This document shows positions 1 to 9,698 of a DNA stretch of 64,000 nt, one piece after another. The position numbers and the translations under genes were made by a program. The stretch's first letter is position 1; the number at the start of each line of letters is the position of its first letter. Origin of the DNA: Methanomassiliicoccaceae archaeon (lineage in GTDB: Archaea > Thermoplasmatota > Thermoplasmata > Methanomassiliicoccales > Methanomethylophilaceae); the NCBI GenBank assembly GCA_034928305.1, contig JAYFOZ010000003.1, positions 89,982 through 153,981 of the forward strand, given 5' to 3'. The notes below the pieces were generated by a model, which made no database searches, was not told the DNA's origin, and saw only the letters and a list, made by a program, of their open reading frames with translations.

Positions 1-206
1 TTCAGGCCATGGAATGCCGTATGGACGGGATCACGACCGTGGCTGTCGGTTACGGGGAAGCCGACAGGTCGTTCCTCAGGCAGATCGCAACGGCCGACGA
101 GGATGTGCTATTTACAACGATCGATCAGTTGGGAGATACTTTCGGAACTATAGCCACTGCGGTGAGCTCCGGCGGAATAGGGCTGTGCGACATTGAAAAG
201 GGATGA
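1..206 (+). CDS. vWA-domain protein, C-terminal end only
   Basis: The frame is open from the left edge (first full codon at base 3) and ends in TGA at 204-206, so only about 67 C-terminal residues are present. They read ...TTVAVGYGEADRSFL, then an LRQIA stretch and a DQLGDTFGTIATAVS tail. This is the order seen at the end of von Willebrand factor A domains of the TerY kind, where a last strand ending in a GxG-like turn is followed by a conserved aspartate and a helix; family assignment is inference from a short piece. The stop overlaps the start of the next gene (ATGA), so it is translationally coupled to the J-like/zinc-ribbon protein. The metal-binding DxSxS motif would lie outside the window. 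Confidence 0.55.
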   Translation, partial: QAMECRMDGITTVAVGYGEADRSFLRQIATADEDVLFTTIDQLGDTFGTIATAVSSGGIGLCDIEKG

Positions 207-3200
207 CCATGGCTAAGATAGAGAACTACTGCATGCTGCTGGGACTCAACCCTCTGAAAGAATATTCCTATTCGCCCGAGTCTATTTCAGTGGCAATAGA
301 CGAAAAAGAGAGGAAATGGACTGAGGAGAGCAGGGACCGTCAGAACGATGTGAGCCGCAGGTTCAGGTCCCAGAGCTACCTAGACATCGTACCTGAGATC
401 CGTCGCGTGATGGATGACCCGAAACTTAGGGAAAACGAGTTCGAAGAGGCCCTCAAACTACTGACCTCGAAGGCATCGAGACTCAGAAGGGAGTCCGTGA
501 CGCTTCATGACGGGACCCCTGTGCGTGTTTCCGGTGCTGCTGAATCAATTGTCAAAAAACTTAGATGGGACGGCATAGGTACGGAAGACCTGGTCAAACT
601 GTCCGGAGTTAAGGAGTACGATCCATCTTATGTCGCGTCGGATACCGTCCTGACAGCTTACCAGGCGCTAAAGGTCGTGGATGCGTTCACTCCGTCGGAG
701 ATGCTGAACGACCTTATCTCCAACGAAGAGCTCGAGATTGAAACAGATGAGCTGAATGACGGCAGTTCTCCGGAAGATGTCCGGAAAACGTTCGAGCAAT
801 GTGAAAAAAGGGTCAACAACGTGCGCCCCGAGACCCTTCCCAAGCAGGACTCGTATATACAGGCCATGAGGGCTGTGAAGCTGGCCCTGAAATCTGACGG
901 GCTGCTGTGCGAACTTACTGAATTCGGCAGGTGCCAAAGGGCCTTGGCCCCTATATTCGAAATTATCGAAGATGAATACACGCATCCGCAGAACCGGGCA
1001 TATGTCGACGAGCTGATGTCGATCTATCTCTCCGATCCCGGCCTCGATGTCGACCTGGCTGTCCGCGTCATGGAGGATTACTGCATCAAGAAGAAGTTCA
1101 TCATCAATTTCTCGGAAACGGACAGTCGCATGATCAGATGTCCGGATTGCAAGGCGTTCGTCGAAACAGGGAGCGATGTCATGTGCTGTTCGATCTGCGG
1201 CCATGCAATAAAGGCAGTATGTCCCAAATGCAACACTAAACAGTCATCTTCCAACCGCGCATGCGTGAAATGCGGGTTCGACATGAAGGCTAGCTGGGAA
1301 AAAGCCATTGAGATGGAGAATGCAGTCTCCGAACTCGCTTCTGCCGGGCTGATTTCCGCCGCGGAGAAGATATTGGACGGGCTCAGAGAGGAATATTCCA
1401 CATACCCACCGATAGACAGCCTTGAAAAGAAGATCGATATCGCAAGGGGCCATTTACTTTCTGGAAGAAAAAAGATAGAACAATCCTATAAACTAAAAAG
1501 ATACAGCAAAGCTGTGGACCTCACGCGAGAAATGCTTGTCCATTACAAGCGTTTCATCGAAGAGGACACATCGACAGAAATTCTCTACAAAGAATCGGAA
1601 AAACGCCTTTACGAGGCGGACAGGCTGTTGGAGAAAGCAGGAAGGGCCAGCGATGCCAGGGCGCGTATGGACCTTTATATTATGGCAGCCGAAAGGTGTC
1701 CGGACCATGAGATGATCAGGTCCGTGCTGGGAAATAATGCCCCGGACCCTCCGGCGGACGCCACGGCAAAGGTCAGCGACGGCAAGGTCCTGATAAGATA
1801 TGCCATACCGGAAGAAAGAAGCGGCATTACTTTCTGCATCTACAGGGAGGAATTTTCCGTACCGGAGGTCGATGAGGGAATAATACCGCTGGCGGAAGTC
1901 AACAACGGTTATTATATGGACGAGGCCGCCGAGCCGGGAGTGGATTATTATTATATCGTAATGTCAAAACGTTGGGGCGTACTCTCAGAGGAGGGTGCCT
2001 ATTGCGGCCCCGTTTCAGTGTTCGCCGAGGCTCTGAACGTCGGCATCGACCCGCTAGAAGACGGACTGCGTTTATATTTCGAGAAACCGAAGAACTGCAC
2101 CAGAGTAAGAATATGGAGGAAGAGCGGTTCGGACGGCGAGGAAGTGGAGATCGAAGGTGATGGCCCGGCCATAGAAGACAGAGGACTCTGCGGCGGATGT
2201 ACATACTATTACCTTTTTGTCGCTGAATACGAATCACCGGACGGACGTGTGAACAGATCTTCCGGGTCCGTTTATTCAGGAACTACGGCTGTCTTCCCTG
2301 ACCCGGTCAGGGATCTGAAGGTCTATTGGAACAAATCTGACGGAACGTTCACCGCCGAATGGACCGGTGACGAAAACGTTGTGCTCTATTCTTCGCCCAA
2401 GAGCATCAGGATGTACGGGCTGCTGATCAAGATAGAAGATATAGATTCCTGGATGACACCGATAGAGCCTATTGAGAAGAAGAGGGGCAAAATGCGCTTT
2501 TCGCTACCGGACGGAGCAGTACAGTACATTTACCCGATGATACCGGTCGGCAGATATGCTGTCAGGGGCCTCGAGGTGCTGGTGGCGGACCTGAAACCGT
2601 TCAGGGACATGAACAAAGATATCATGGGTGGCGACTGTATTCTCACGATGTCATGGCCGCAAGGCGCCGAATCCGCCATCCTCGTGATCACAGATTCGGG
2701 AAACCCTGCCTCCGGACCGAATGATCTGGACGGGGAGAGGATGACCGTCTCTGCCGAAGCGTATTCTAAGGACAGGATGATCAAGGTCTCTGTAGGCAAC
2801 CGGCCGCGCAGGACCGTCACCATATTTGCAGTCTACGACGCAGATGGGAAGAAGATGACCTCCCGCGGGATGAGCTTCGACATAGTATCAGGAACGTACA
2901 GAGCAGTAAGGTACAGCGCAGATGCGGACCCTTCCAAGAATGGCAAAATAAGAGTGGCCATAGAGGCGGACAGCGATGTGGAGTTTCTTCCTCCGATCAT
3001 CGCGGTATGCACGGGCGAGGGCATACCGCTCAGACGGAACGACGGAGAGGTCATCTGGAGATCGGAGGTGCCGATGAGGCTCAGCAAAGGCCGCAGCGTC
3101 TTTAATATCAATACGGAGCAGGGCACGGACATCAGACACATGAGGATATTCTTCGAAAAAGACGAGGACTACAGCAGCTTCAGGTTCGTTCATCCGCTTT

Positions 3201-3214
3201 ACAGGGGGAATTGA
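203..3214 (+). CDS. J-like / double zinc-ribbon / Fn3 multidomain protein
   Basis: 1003 residues, starting at an ATG that overlaps the preceding stop (an alternative ATG lies at 209). Residues 1-95 resemble a J-domain-like helical bundle (NYCMLLGL... then a conserved W and a DPKLRENEFEEAL ending) but lack the HPD tripeptide. Around residues 313-360 four CxxC pairs form two adjacent zinc ribbons (RCPDC, CCSIC, CPKC, CVKC). Next come charged helices of TPR/coiled-coil character to about 500, then several beta-rich units resembling fibronectin type III domains to the C-terminus. There is no signal peptide or membrane segment, so it is cytoplasmic. It sits between a vWA gene and a GTPase gene, with an Hsp70 next. 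A scaffold or Hsp70 co-chaperone role is inference; no catalytic site is visible. Confidence 0.6.
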   Translation: MTMAKIENYCMLLGLNPLKEYSYSPESISVAIDEKERKWTEESRDRQNDVSRRFRSQSYLDIVPEIRRVMDDPKLRENEFEEALKLLTSKASRLRRESVTLHDGTPVRVSGAAESIVKKLRWDGIGTEDLVKLSGVKEYDPSYVASDTVLTAYQALKVVDAFTPSEMLNDLISNEELEIETDELNDGSSPEDVRKTFEQCEKRVNNVRPETLPKQDSYIQAMRAVKLALKSDGLLCELTEFGRCQRALAPIFEIIEDEYTHPQNRAYVDELMSIYLSDPGLDVDLAVRVMEDYCIKKKFIINFSETDSRMIRCPDCKAFVETGSDVMCCSICGHAIKAVCPKCNTKQSSSNRACVKCGFDMKASWEKAIEMENAVSELASAGLISAAEKILDGLREEYSTYPPIDSLEKKIDIARGHLLSGRKKIEQSYKLKRYSKAVDLTREMLVHYKRFIEEDTSTEILYKESEKRLYEADRLLEKAGRASDARARMDLYIMAAERCPDHEMIRSVLGNNAPDPPADATAKVSDGKVLIRYAIPEERSGITFCIYREEFSVPEVDEGIIPLAEVNNGYYMDEAAEPGVDYYYIVMSKRWGVLSEEGAYCGPVSVFAEALNVGIDPLEDGLRLYFEKPKNCTRVRIWRKSGSDGEEVEIEGDGPAIEDRGLCGGCTYYYLFVAEYESPDGRVNRSSGSVYSGTTAVFPDPVRDLKVYWNKSDGTFTAEWTGDENVVLYSSPKSIRMYGLLIKIEDIDSWMTPIEPIEKKRGKMRFSLPDGAVQYIYPMIPVGRYAVRGLEVLVADLKPFRDMNKDIMGGDCILTMSWPQGAESAILVITDSGNPASGPNDLDGERMTVSAEAYSKDRMIKVSVGNRPRRTVTIFAVYDADGKKMTSRGMSFDIVSGTYRAVRYSADADPSKNGKIRVAIEADSDVEFLPPIIAVCTGEGIPLRRNDGEVIWRSEVPMRLSKGRSVFNINTEQGTDIRHMRIFFEKDEDYSSFRFVHPLYRGN

Positions 3215-3215
3215 T

Positions 3216-4463
3216 TTGCAGAAAAAGAATGAGAACACGTACATTTGCCCTTTCTGCTTCAACACCGTAGACCTTGGAAACATCCACTACCAATGCACGA
3301 ACCAATCGTGCACAAGGCTGTTCGTCAAGGCGATAGATGCAGGAAAAGTGGAGAACGGAAAAATATACAGGTCAAAATCCGAAGACGAGGAGATCGATGT
3401 CGAGAACAGCACTTTCCTGGAAAGAGATCCCGACGGAAAAGATTCTGTTCGGACAAAACAGCACATAATTCGAAACTCCACAGGGATATGCGACATATGC
3501 CGCAGGCCGGTCCATAAGAGATTGTGCCCCGTTTGCCACAGCTGCATCCCTCAGGAGGCAGAGGGCGGCAAAAATATCATATTCATTATAATCGGTGCAA
3601 GAGGCGCGGGGAAGAGCCACTATATTTCGGTGCTTATCAACCACCTAAAAAATTCGTTCGCCCCTGAATTCAATGCAATAGTGACCCCCGCATCCGACCG
3701 CACGACCTTGAAGTACCGCGAATACTATTACAGACGCCTCTACGAGGACGGGAGAAAATTGCCCCCTACCAGAACGTACGAGAACATCAAGGATTTCAAG
3801 GAGCCCATGATATATTATATAAGGTTCCCAGACAAAGAGGGATCCAACAGTGCCACGCTTGCATTTTTTGACACTGCGGGAGAGGGACCGGACGATAAGT
3901 TGCCGAGCATCGGTTTCAATTCATTTCTCTCCAGCGCCTCCGGGATCGTCTATCTGGTCGACCCTTTGCAGATACCTTACGTAAACGAAAGGATAAGAGC
4001 GGAAAACATACCTAAGCCGTCCCATGATGTGAGCAAAGCCATATCGGCCGTGAGTGAAATGATACGGTCCAGCATGGGGATTCCATCCAACAAGAAAATA
4101 CCCATTCCTTTGGCTGTTGTCTTGACCAAGTGCGATATTCTGCTCAAGGCCCCCGAAAATGAGGAAGAAGAGAAAGTACTGCTTGACATCAGTTCCTCGG
4201 TCCGCATGCCAAGGGAGCGCGGAAAGATAGACTACGATAATTTCATGCAGATAGACGCAGAGCTGAACGAGTATCTGCGTCGCGCCATATCAGGCGATTT
4301 CATAGACACGGTGGATGGTTTCGAAAAGCATTGCTTCTTCGCGGTGTCGGCATTGGGCTGCAACCCCGAAGGCAGCATCCTGAACAGAGGAATATCGCCT
4401 TTGAGGGTCGAAGACCCGCTGATATGGATGCTGGGGTGCTACGAATCCGAAGCCCCGTACTAA
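3216..4463 (+). CDS. Zinc-ribbon GTPase (TRAFAC-like P-loop NTPase)
   Basis: 415 residues from a TTG start one base after the preceding stop, with a GGGGGAA ribosome binding site; an A-rich run follows the TAA. The N-terminus has cysteine pairs (CPFC...CTNQSC) and a second cluster (CDIC, CPVC) around residues 6-110, so one or two zinc ribbons precede the nucleotide-binding domain. The P-loop is GARGAGKS near residue 130. A switch-II-like FFDTAGEG lies near 215 and a G4-like TKCD near 305, which together make this a GTPase rather than an AAA or ABC ATPase. No membrane segments. It is tightly linked to the Hsp70 and zinc-ribbon/Fn3 genes. Similar GTPases occur in bacterial conflict-type gene sets; that link is inference. 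Confidence 0.65.
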   Translation: MQKKNENTYICPFCFNTVDLGNIHYQCTNQSCTRLFVKAIDAGKVENGKIYRSKSEDEEIDVENSTFLERDPDGKDSVRTKQHIIRNSTGICDICRRPVHKRLCPVCHSCIPQEAEGGKNIIFIIIGARGAGKSHYISVLINHLKNSFAPEFNAIVTPASDRTTLKYREYYYRRLYEDGRKLPPTRTYENIKDFKEPMIYYIRFPDKEGSNSATLAFFDTAGEGPDDKLPSIGFNSFLSSASGIVYLVDPLQIPYVNERIRAENIPKPSHDVSKAISAVSEMIRSSMGIPSNKKIPIPLAVVLTKCDILLKAPENEEEEKVLLDISSSVRMPRERGKIDYDNFMQIDAELNEYLRRAISGDFIDTVDGFEKHCFFAVSALGCNPEGSILNRGISPLRVEDPLIWMLGCYESEAPY

Positions 4464-4539
4464 AAAAATTCACATACTCAGCAAAGAAAAATTAATACCA
4501 ATGGACATACAGATATCAACGGAAAGGAAGGGATGAAAA

Positions 4540-6078
4540 ATGAAAGAAGACTATTGCATAGGTATCGACCTAGGTACCACTTACTCATGCCTCGCATACA
4601 TAGACGGAGAAGGAAACCCGGTCGTTGAAAAGAACTTCGAGCAGGAAGATACTACACCCTCCGTCGTACTTTTCAACGAGAACGGCGAGATAATCGTCGG
4701 CTCTCCCGCAAAGGACATGGCCGTCATGTATCCGGCCAACAGGACGATCGCATCTGTGAAAAGACAGATGGGCACAGACTATAAAGTGAACATCGACGGC
4801 GACGTGTACACTCCGGTAACTCTTTCGGCGGCCATCCTAAAAAAGATGATCAACGACTTCAACGAAGCTCATGGATGCGATGTGAAGAAGGCCGTCATAA
4901 CCTGCCCCGCATATTTCGGTCAGAATGAAAGGGACTCCACCAAGTACGCAGGGAAGATCGCAGGGCTTGAGGACGTTACAATAATCAACGAGCCTACCGC
5001 CGCCGCCATATCCTTCGGCTACGGAGGGGACGGAAGCAAGAAAAGGGTCATCGTATACGACCTGGGAGGGGGGACGTTCGACGTTACCATACTCGAAATC
5101 GAGGGCAACTCCTTCACTGCCGTCGCAACGGACGGAGAGCGCCTGCTGGGAGGCAAGGACTGGGACAAGGCGCTGGCCTCATTGATAAAAAACAAAGTGT
5201 CACAGTCTTCCGGAATTTCCATAGAGGAAATCGAAGAGGACAAAGATGCGGCAGTGATGCTGGACCTCGACGCCGAATCCATCAAGAAGAGATTGACCAC
5301 CGCCGAGTCGACAAGGGGAACACTTATAATAGGGGGCATAAAGACAGTATATTCCGTCACAAGAGGGGAATTCGAAAGCATCACCGCCCCGCTCCTGAAC
5401 AGGACGCTTGAAATTATTGACAGTGTGCTCGCATCCAAAGCGTTCACGTTGGACGATATAGATGACATAATCCTTGTAGGCGGTTCTTCCAGGATGCCCC
5501 AGATAAAGAACGGCATCTCGGCGAAATATCCGAGTGCCAAGGTCAGGCTGTTCGACCCCGACAGGTCCATAGCCAAGGGCGCGGCTATTTTCGCAAGGTC
5601 CAAGGAGCTTAACTACTCGGACAAGGTCGATGCTCAGAAACTCACGGTGAAGAATGTTTTGAGCAAAACGTTCGGCATCAGAGTCGACTTCAACGGCAAA
5701 GAAATGATTTCGAACATCATCTACAGGAACGAGACCCTGCCGATAGAGAGTATAAAACTTTACTATCCGATCGAAGACGGGCAACCTTCCGTGCTGGTAG
5801 AGATATTCGAAAATTCCACGCTGCGCTCTGACAATGTTCTCAGGACCGAGCTTATCGACGGCAATTCCGTCGGAGAGTTCGAAATGGCTCTGCCTGATGG
5901 CATAACTATCAACACGCCTATCAAGGTCACCTTCAGGGCTGCCGACGATGGTACGATAACAGCTGAGGTAGAATGCATGAGCCAGGTCAAAAAATATAAC
6001 TTGAAGAGCGACCTGAGCATCACCGAAAGCGAAGTGGAAACGTCACAGGGGCTAATTGAAAGGGTCACAAAGGTATGA
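4540..6078 (+). CDS. Hsp70/DnaK-family ATPase lacking the C-terminal lid
   Basis: 512 residues, ATG preceded by GGAAGGGATG. The nucleotide-binding domain is intact: phosphate-1 IGIDLGTTYS at the N-terminus, NEPTAAAISFGYG, phosphate-2 VYDLGGGTFDVTI near residue 175, and the adenosine motif ILVGGSSRMPQI near 310. Residues about 375-490 are a beta-sandwich substrate-binding domain. The helical lid of full-length DnaK (about 610-640 residues) and the EEVD or Gly-rich tail are absent. The gene is separated from the upstream three by 76 bases and ends directly against convergent cfbB. No grpE or canonical dnaJ is adjacent, so it is probably a dedicated Hsp70 for the zinc-ribbon/GTPase module rather than the housekeeping chaperone. 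Family call certain, role inferred. Confidence 0.85.
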   Translation: MKEDYCIGIDLGTTYSCLAYIDGEGNPVVEKNFEQEDTTPSVVLFNENGEIIVGSPAKDMAVMYPANRTIASVKRQMGTDYKVNIDGDVYTPVTLSAAILKKMINDFNEAHGCDVKKAVITCPAYFGQNERDSTKYAGKIAGLEDVTIINEPTAAAISFGYGGDGSKKRVIVYDLGGGTFDVTILEIEGNSFTAVATDGERLLGGKDWDKALASLIKNKVSQSSGISIEEIEEDKDAAVMLDLDAESIKKRLTTAESTRGTLIIGGIKTVYSVTRGEFESITAPLLNRTLEIIDSVLASKAFTLDDIDDIILVGGSSRMPQIKNGISAKYPSAKVRLFDPDRSIAKGAAIFARSKELNYSDKVDAQKLTVKNVLSKTFGIRVDFNGKEMISNIIYRNETLPIESIKLYYPIEDGQPSVLVEIFENSTLRSDNVLRTELIDGNSVGEFEMALPDGITINTPIKVTFRAADDGTITAEVECMSQVKKYNLKSDLSITESEVETSQGLIERVTKV

Positions 6079-7410
6079 TCACACGCACCTGGAGATGAAA
6101 CCGGAGGCCCAGTCTCCGGTGGACAGTGCATGCTGATGCATGTAGGTTCCCAATGTGCTTTTGCGGACGAGCCCGTCCATTCCATCCGCTATGCCTGCTC
6201 CGCGTGATAGGCTGTAACCGAGCTTCGCCTCATGCTCCAAGAAAACGTCAGAATAATGATACTCGTGGGCCCGCACTTCTGATGTGAAGAGAGGATTCGC
6301 CGGCGTCGCCTTGGCCATTACGTACGTAGGGCCGTGCCTGATTCCGGTCATTTCTGCCCTGGCATCGAATATGCCTGCCATCTTGTGCAGGCGACCATTG
6401 GAATCCTTGAGGGTCCGGCACATCGAGAGCAATCCTCCGCATTCCCCCAAGATGGGCTTCCCTTCTTCGGAAGCGTTCCTGATCCCTTCCAAGAAATCGG
6501 TGTTGGAGGAGATGTCTTCGGCATGAAGCTCGGGATATCCCCCTCCCATATAGTAGATATCCGCATCCGGAAGGGATTCCCCCTCGGTGGGCGCGAACTC
6601 CTTTATCCTGACGCCGGAGGCCTCAAGGCATTCTATGTTCTCCCTATAATAAAAACAGAACGAATCATCAATAGGAATTGCTGCGCTCAGCCCTGTCTCC
6701 CTGCGGACATAGGGGCATTCCTGCGGAAGCTCTGTATCGGAAGATTCGGCGATTTCCATCAATCTGTCCAGGTCCACGCCCTCGGCCATCTCATAAAAGG
6801 GGGCGATATCGGGCCTCTCCTTCGAATTCGGAGTTACAAGGCCCAAATATCTTTCTTTCGTGGGCCTCTCGGACATTTTGCGCACCTTTCCAATGACCTC
6901 TTGTTCGCAATATCTGCCCATGACCTCGTCGAGCTTCGTCTCGTGCTGCGAACCGGAAATGTTGTTGAGTATCAGGCCCTTGATATTAACTTCCGGGTCG
7001 AAGGCCGCAAAACCATTTACAATTGCGGCAACGCTCCTGTTCAGAGATCTGACATCGATAGTCAAGACCACGGGAAACCCCAGGGCCTTGGCCAGCCTGG
7101 CCGTGGAGCCTACGTCCGATTCTGCCGAAAAACCCTCGTACAATCCCCTGACCCCTTCGACGATGCAGATATCCGCATCCTTGGAAGCATATCCGACTAT
7201 GTTCCGGATCGTGTCATCGTCCATCATAAAAGAGTCGAGATTTCTGGATCTTCTGCCGGAAGCCAATGTGTGGTACATCGGATCGATAAAGTCCGGACCG
7301 GCCTTGAAGGCCTGAACTCTATAGTCCTTCGAAAGCCTGGATAAAATACCAGTGGTTATCGAAGTCTTTCCGACACCACTTCCTGTACCGGCTATCACCA
7401 CGCCTTTCAT
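6079..7410 (-). CDS. cfbB: Ni-sirohydrochlorin a,c-diamide synthase
   Basis: 443 residues, CobB/CbiA family. It uses glutamine and ATP to amidate the a and c acetate side chains of Ni-sirohydrochlorin, the second step of coenzyme F430 synthesis. The N-terminal dethiobiotin-synthetase-like domain has the P-loop GTGSGVGKTS and the conserved KAGPDFIDP. The C-terminal class I glutamine amidotransferase domain has the nucleophile motif GECGG near residue 320 and a C-terminal HEYHYS histidine. The ATG follows the cfbD TAA directly. Its assignment to the F430 rather than the B12 branch rests on its place as last gene of the cfb operon. A separate paralog at 24660-26009 sits in the cbi cluster. Confidence 0.9.
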   Translation of the reverse strand: MKGVVIAGTGSGVGKTSITTGILSRLSKDYRVQAFKAGPDFIDPMYHTLASGRRSRNLDSFMMDDDTIRNIVGYASKDADICIVEGVRGLYEGFSAESDVGSTARLAKALGFPVVLTIDVRSLNRSVAAIVNGFAAFDPEVNIKGLILNNISGSQHETKLDEVMGRYCEQEVIGKVRKMSERPTKERYLGLVTPNSKERPDIAPFYEMAEGVDLDRLMEIAESSDTELPQECPYVRRETGLSAAIPIDDSFCFYYRENIECLEASGVRIKEFAPTEGESLPDADIYYMGGGYPELHAEDISSNTDFLEGIRNASEEGKPILGECGGLLSMCRTLKDSNGRLHKMAGIFDARAEMTGIRHGPTYVMAKATPANPLFTSEVRAHEYHYSDVFLEHEAKLGYSLSRGAGIADGMDGLVRKSTLGTYMHQHALSTGDWASGFISRCV

Positions 7411-8487
7411 TTACTCCCCCCTTATGAGCTCCCTCAATGTCTCGGCGGTCTCCATCGTTATTATCCTGTCGACCCCCATCACCATGGAATGCGATGATAT
7501 CTCTCCGACAGAATTGTGAAATCCGGCATTTATGTAATTGGAGAGTTGCCTGGGCTGATCTGTGATCAGTATATCGTCCTCTCCGATACCAGGATATGCA
7601 TGGCATATTCCTACGATGACCGTAAGGTCGGGGCCGAACCCGTTCACTTCCTCTTTCATAAGTCCGCCGATGACCGCATATTCATCGAGCCCGCCCACCA
7701 CAGAATCTATAGAAACATTATTTTCTTTAAGCTGGGACATTATATCCTCAGAGTATTTGCGAACCCTCGGCAGACCTTTTTCGACATCTGTGTTGGACAC
7801 AAAGAATGTACTGCCCCCCAGCGTCCTGCGTGCTTCATCCATGGCAAGAAAAATGTCTGAAAAACGGTATGCCAGCTCCTTCTTGGCATTCATTACGACC
7901 GCTACCTTTCCCCCGGAAGAAAGAACCTCACATATCTTCCTGCATACGCTGAGCTTGGTGGCACCGGAGGAGGGCTTCAGATAGACCTTACTGGCGAGAC
8001 CTCTGTTCCTCTCCATCTCGGTCGCCGCTTTCATAAGTCCTATCTGACGCTGGGTTTCCTCAGCAGATATTATTCCGGCATCGTGACCGGCCTCCAATGC
8101 CTTGATCGCTCCTGCGGTATTGTCCATCATGCATCCGTGTGATTCCACCGGAAAAACAATACTTTCGATCCCGGCCCTTTTAATCGAAGATGCCATATCT
8201 TCTCCGATTATCATACTGGCACATGTGCCAACGACTGCGATGTAATGTGGATGGAACATCTCATACGCGGCCCTCAGCGTATCTACCAGCTGCTCCGAAC
8301 CTCCAAAAATAAGGTCTGTTTCCGATAATGCGGAGGTAATCACTCTGACGCCGGCCTGCTCCAGTGACCCTGAAGCCATAAATCCACAACCTGACGGCCC
8401 ATGAAGCAGGATAACATCGACGTCCATGTCCCTGAGAGTGTACATTGCCGCAACTATCGGATTGGGACGCGGGTGTATTATCTTCAA
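7411..8487 (-). CDS. cfbD: Ni-sirohydrochlorin a,c-diamide reductive cyclase, NifD-like subunit
   Basis: 358 residues, nitrogenase component-1 family but shorter than NifD or BchN. With the NifH-like CfbC it performs the six-electron ring reduction and lactam closure giving 15,17(3)-seco-F430-17(3)-acid. Conserved cysteines for Fe-S ligation are seen in HGPSGCGF near residue 30, VGTCASM near 110 and SHGCMM near 140. The ATG overlaps the cfbE stop (ATGA). There is no NifE/N-like partner gene, consistent with the known homodimeric CfbD. It lies between cfbE and cfbB, so all F430-specific steps are in one transcript. Confidence 0.92.
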   Translation of the reverse strand: MKIIHPRPNPIVAAMYTLRDMDVDVILLHGPSGCGFMASGSLEQAGVRVITSALSETDLIFGGSEQLVDTLRAAYEMFHPHYIAVVGTCASMIIGEDMASSIKRAGIESIVFPVESHGCMMDNTAGAIKALEAGHDAGIISAEETQRQIGLMKAATEMERNRGLASKVYLKPSSGATKLSVCRKICEVLSSGGKVAVVMNAKKELAYRFSDIFLAMDEARRTLGGSTFFVSNTDVEKGLPRVRKYSEDIMSQLKENNVSIDSVVGGLDEYAVIGGLMKEEVNGFGPDLTVIVGICHAYPGIGEDDILITDQPRQLSNYINAGFHNSVGEISSHSMVMGVDRIITMETAETLRELIRGE

Positions 8488-9698
8488 GTGTAACCTTCCT
8501 TTACAAAAATAATCACAGGTCCGGTTGATTCGGGAATTGCCGGCATTGTTCCAGATCCGTCGGTTATGAACATAATGACGTTGTACTCAGCAGCTACTTT
8601 TTTTATTGCGTCTACGTCTATCTTGCAACATACTTTTTTGTTTACCGGATTTAAAACGGCAACGGCACAATTCAGCGAATTCATCTCTTTCAACGTTGAA
8701 AAAGTACGTTCCACGGAATCTGCGGATATACCGGGATTACGTTCAGTTACGGTCCACCTTCCATCAGACAAGGATATTTCTCCTCTACCCGGCACGCCGA
8801 TAAAGGATGACAGCCCGTCTTTTACATATGATTCTGGAATTCCCATCCTCTCACATACCTCAAGCGCCATTTCCATGGCATCGATGTATTCGAGTGCCAG
8901 ATAACTTTTTTTTAAATGAACTTCAAATCCTTTACCGTAATCGACCTGTACCTTGACGATCTCTCCGAGCTTCGGTTTCCCAAGGACCTTGACTCTTCCG
9001 CCGTATCCGATAACTCTCCCGATCCCATAACCTCTCCAGAATTCGATCTCATCTTTCGGAACGATATTTGTTTCCTTGTTCAATATCGACATCTTGCCTT
9101 CGGACGCATTCCTCGTTCCGGCCGCTATCGGATAATCTTCTATCAGGTTTGTGATACAGGATATGTCGGCCTTCCCGGACCCGCCTAAAGAAACTTCGCA
9201 TATTACGATATCATAATCGCCGTCCGGCAAAGTTAGCATCGACGGCGGAGCTATACTGATCTTTTCTTCTACCTCGAGTATGCCATCGGCCCATCTGCCT
9301 CTGCCCCTCGATGTCTGAACAAGAACCTTTCTTCCGGCCGCCGTGAGGACGTGAGCCAGAAGACAACAGGAGCTTGTCTTTCCTTTAACACCTGTGACCT
9401 CTATCCTAAACCTATGGTCATCGATCAGTTCGCCGACAGACTGACTGAAAAATATTCTTTTCCTGAATGTCACTCCTTTGAGGAAACTGTCGGAACAGTG
9501 TATCGGCATCAGTACCGTATCATACTCTCCCTCGGGGACTTCCGTGGATACGATATAGCCTTTCCTCATCAGGCGGTTTATCTCGTCTGTCGTAGTAACC
9601 CTATAGACATCGACGCATGTCACGTCGTCTCCCTTTTTTGGGTATTTATCGGCGATGATGCCACCGCCGTGAACCGTATCCAATATCAATATCTTCAT
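8484..9698 (-). CDS. cfbE: Coenzyme F430 synthetase (MurD-like ligase)
   Basis: 404 residues. A Mur-ligase-family enzyme that activates the propionate of 15,17(3)-seco-F430-17(3)-acid with ATP and closes the last carbocyclic ring to give F430. The P-loop GVKGKTSS is near residue 104. A Mur-like central domain follows and the C-terminal domain contains GVPGRGEI near 300 and NPVNKKVC near 350. The first 80 residues are a Rossmann-like domain. Start and stop both overlap neighbours (ATGA with cfbA upstream, ATGA with cfbD downstream), indicating tight translational coupling. Confidence 0.9.
   Translation of the reverse strand: MKILILDTVHGGGIIADKYPKKGDDVTCVDVYRVTTTDEINRLMRKGYIVSTEVPEGEYDTVLMPIHCSDSFLKGVTFRKRIFFSQSVGELIDDHRFRIEVTGVKGKTSSCCLLAHVLTAAGRKVLVQTSRGRGRWADGILEVEEKISIAPPSMLTLPDGDYDIVICEVSLGGSGKADISCITNLIEDYPIAAGTRNASEGKMSILNKETNIVPKDEIEFWRGYGIGRVIGYGGRVKVLGKPKLGEIVKVQVDYGKGFEVHLKKSYLALEYIDAMEMALEVCERMGIPESYVKDGLSSFIGVPGRGEISLSDGRWTVTERNPGISADSVERTFSTLKEMNSLNCAVAVLNPVNKKVCCKIDVDAIKKVAAEYNVIMFITDGSGTMPAIPESTGPVIIFVKEGYT

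Noticed and set aside
6334..7344. 336-codon plus-strand frame antisense to cfbB
   Set aside because: Composition of a codon-bias shadow, no ribosome binding site, and it covers a certain gene on the other strand. Long antisense frames at 5019-5784 (Hsp70) and 44781-45482 (icd) were rejected for the same reason.
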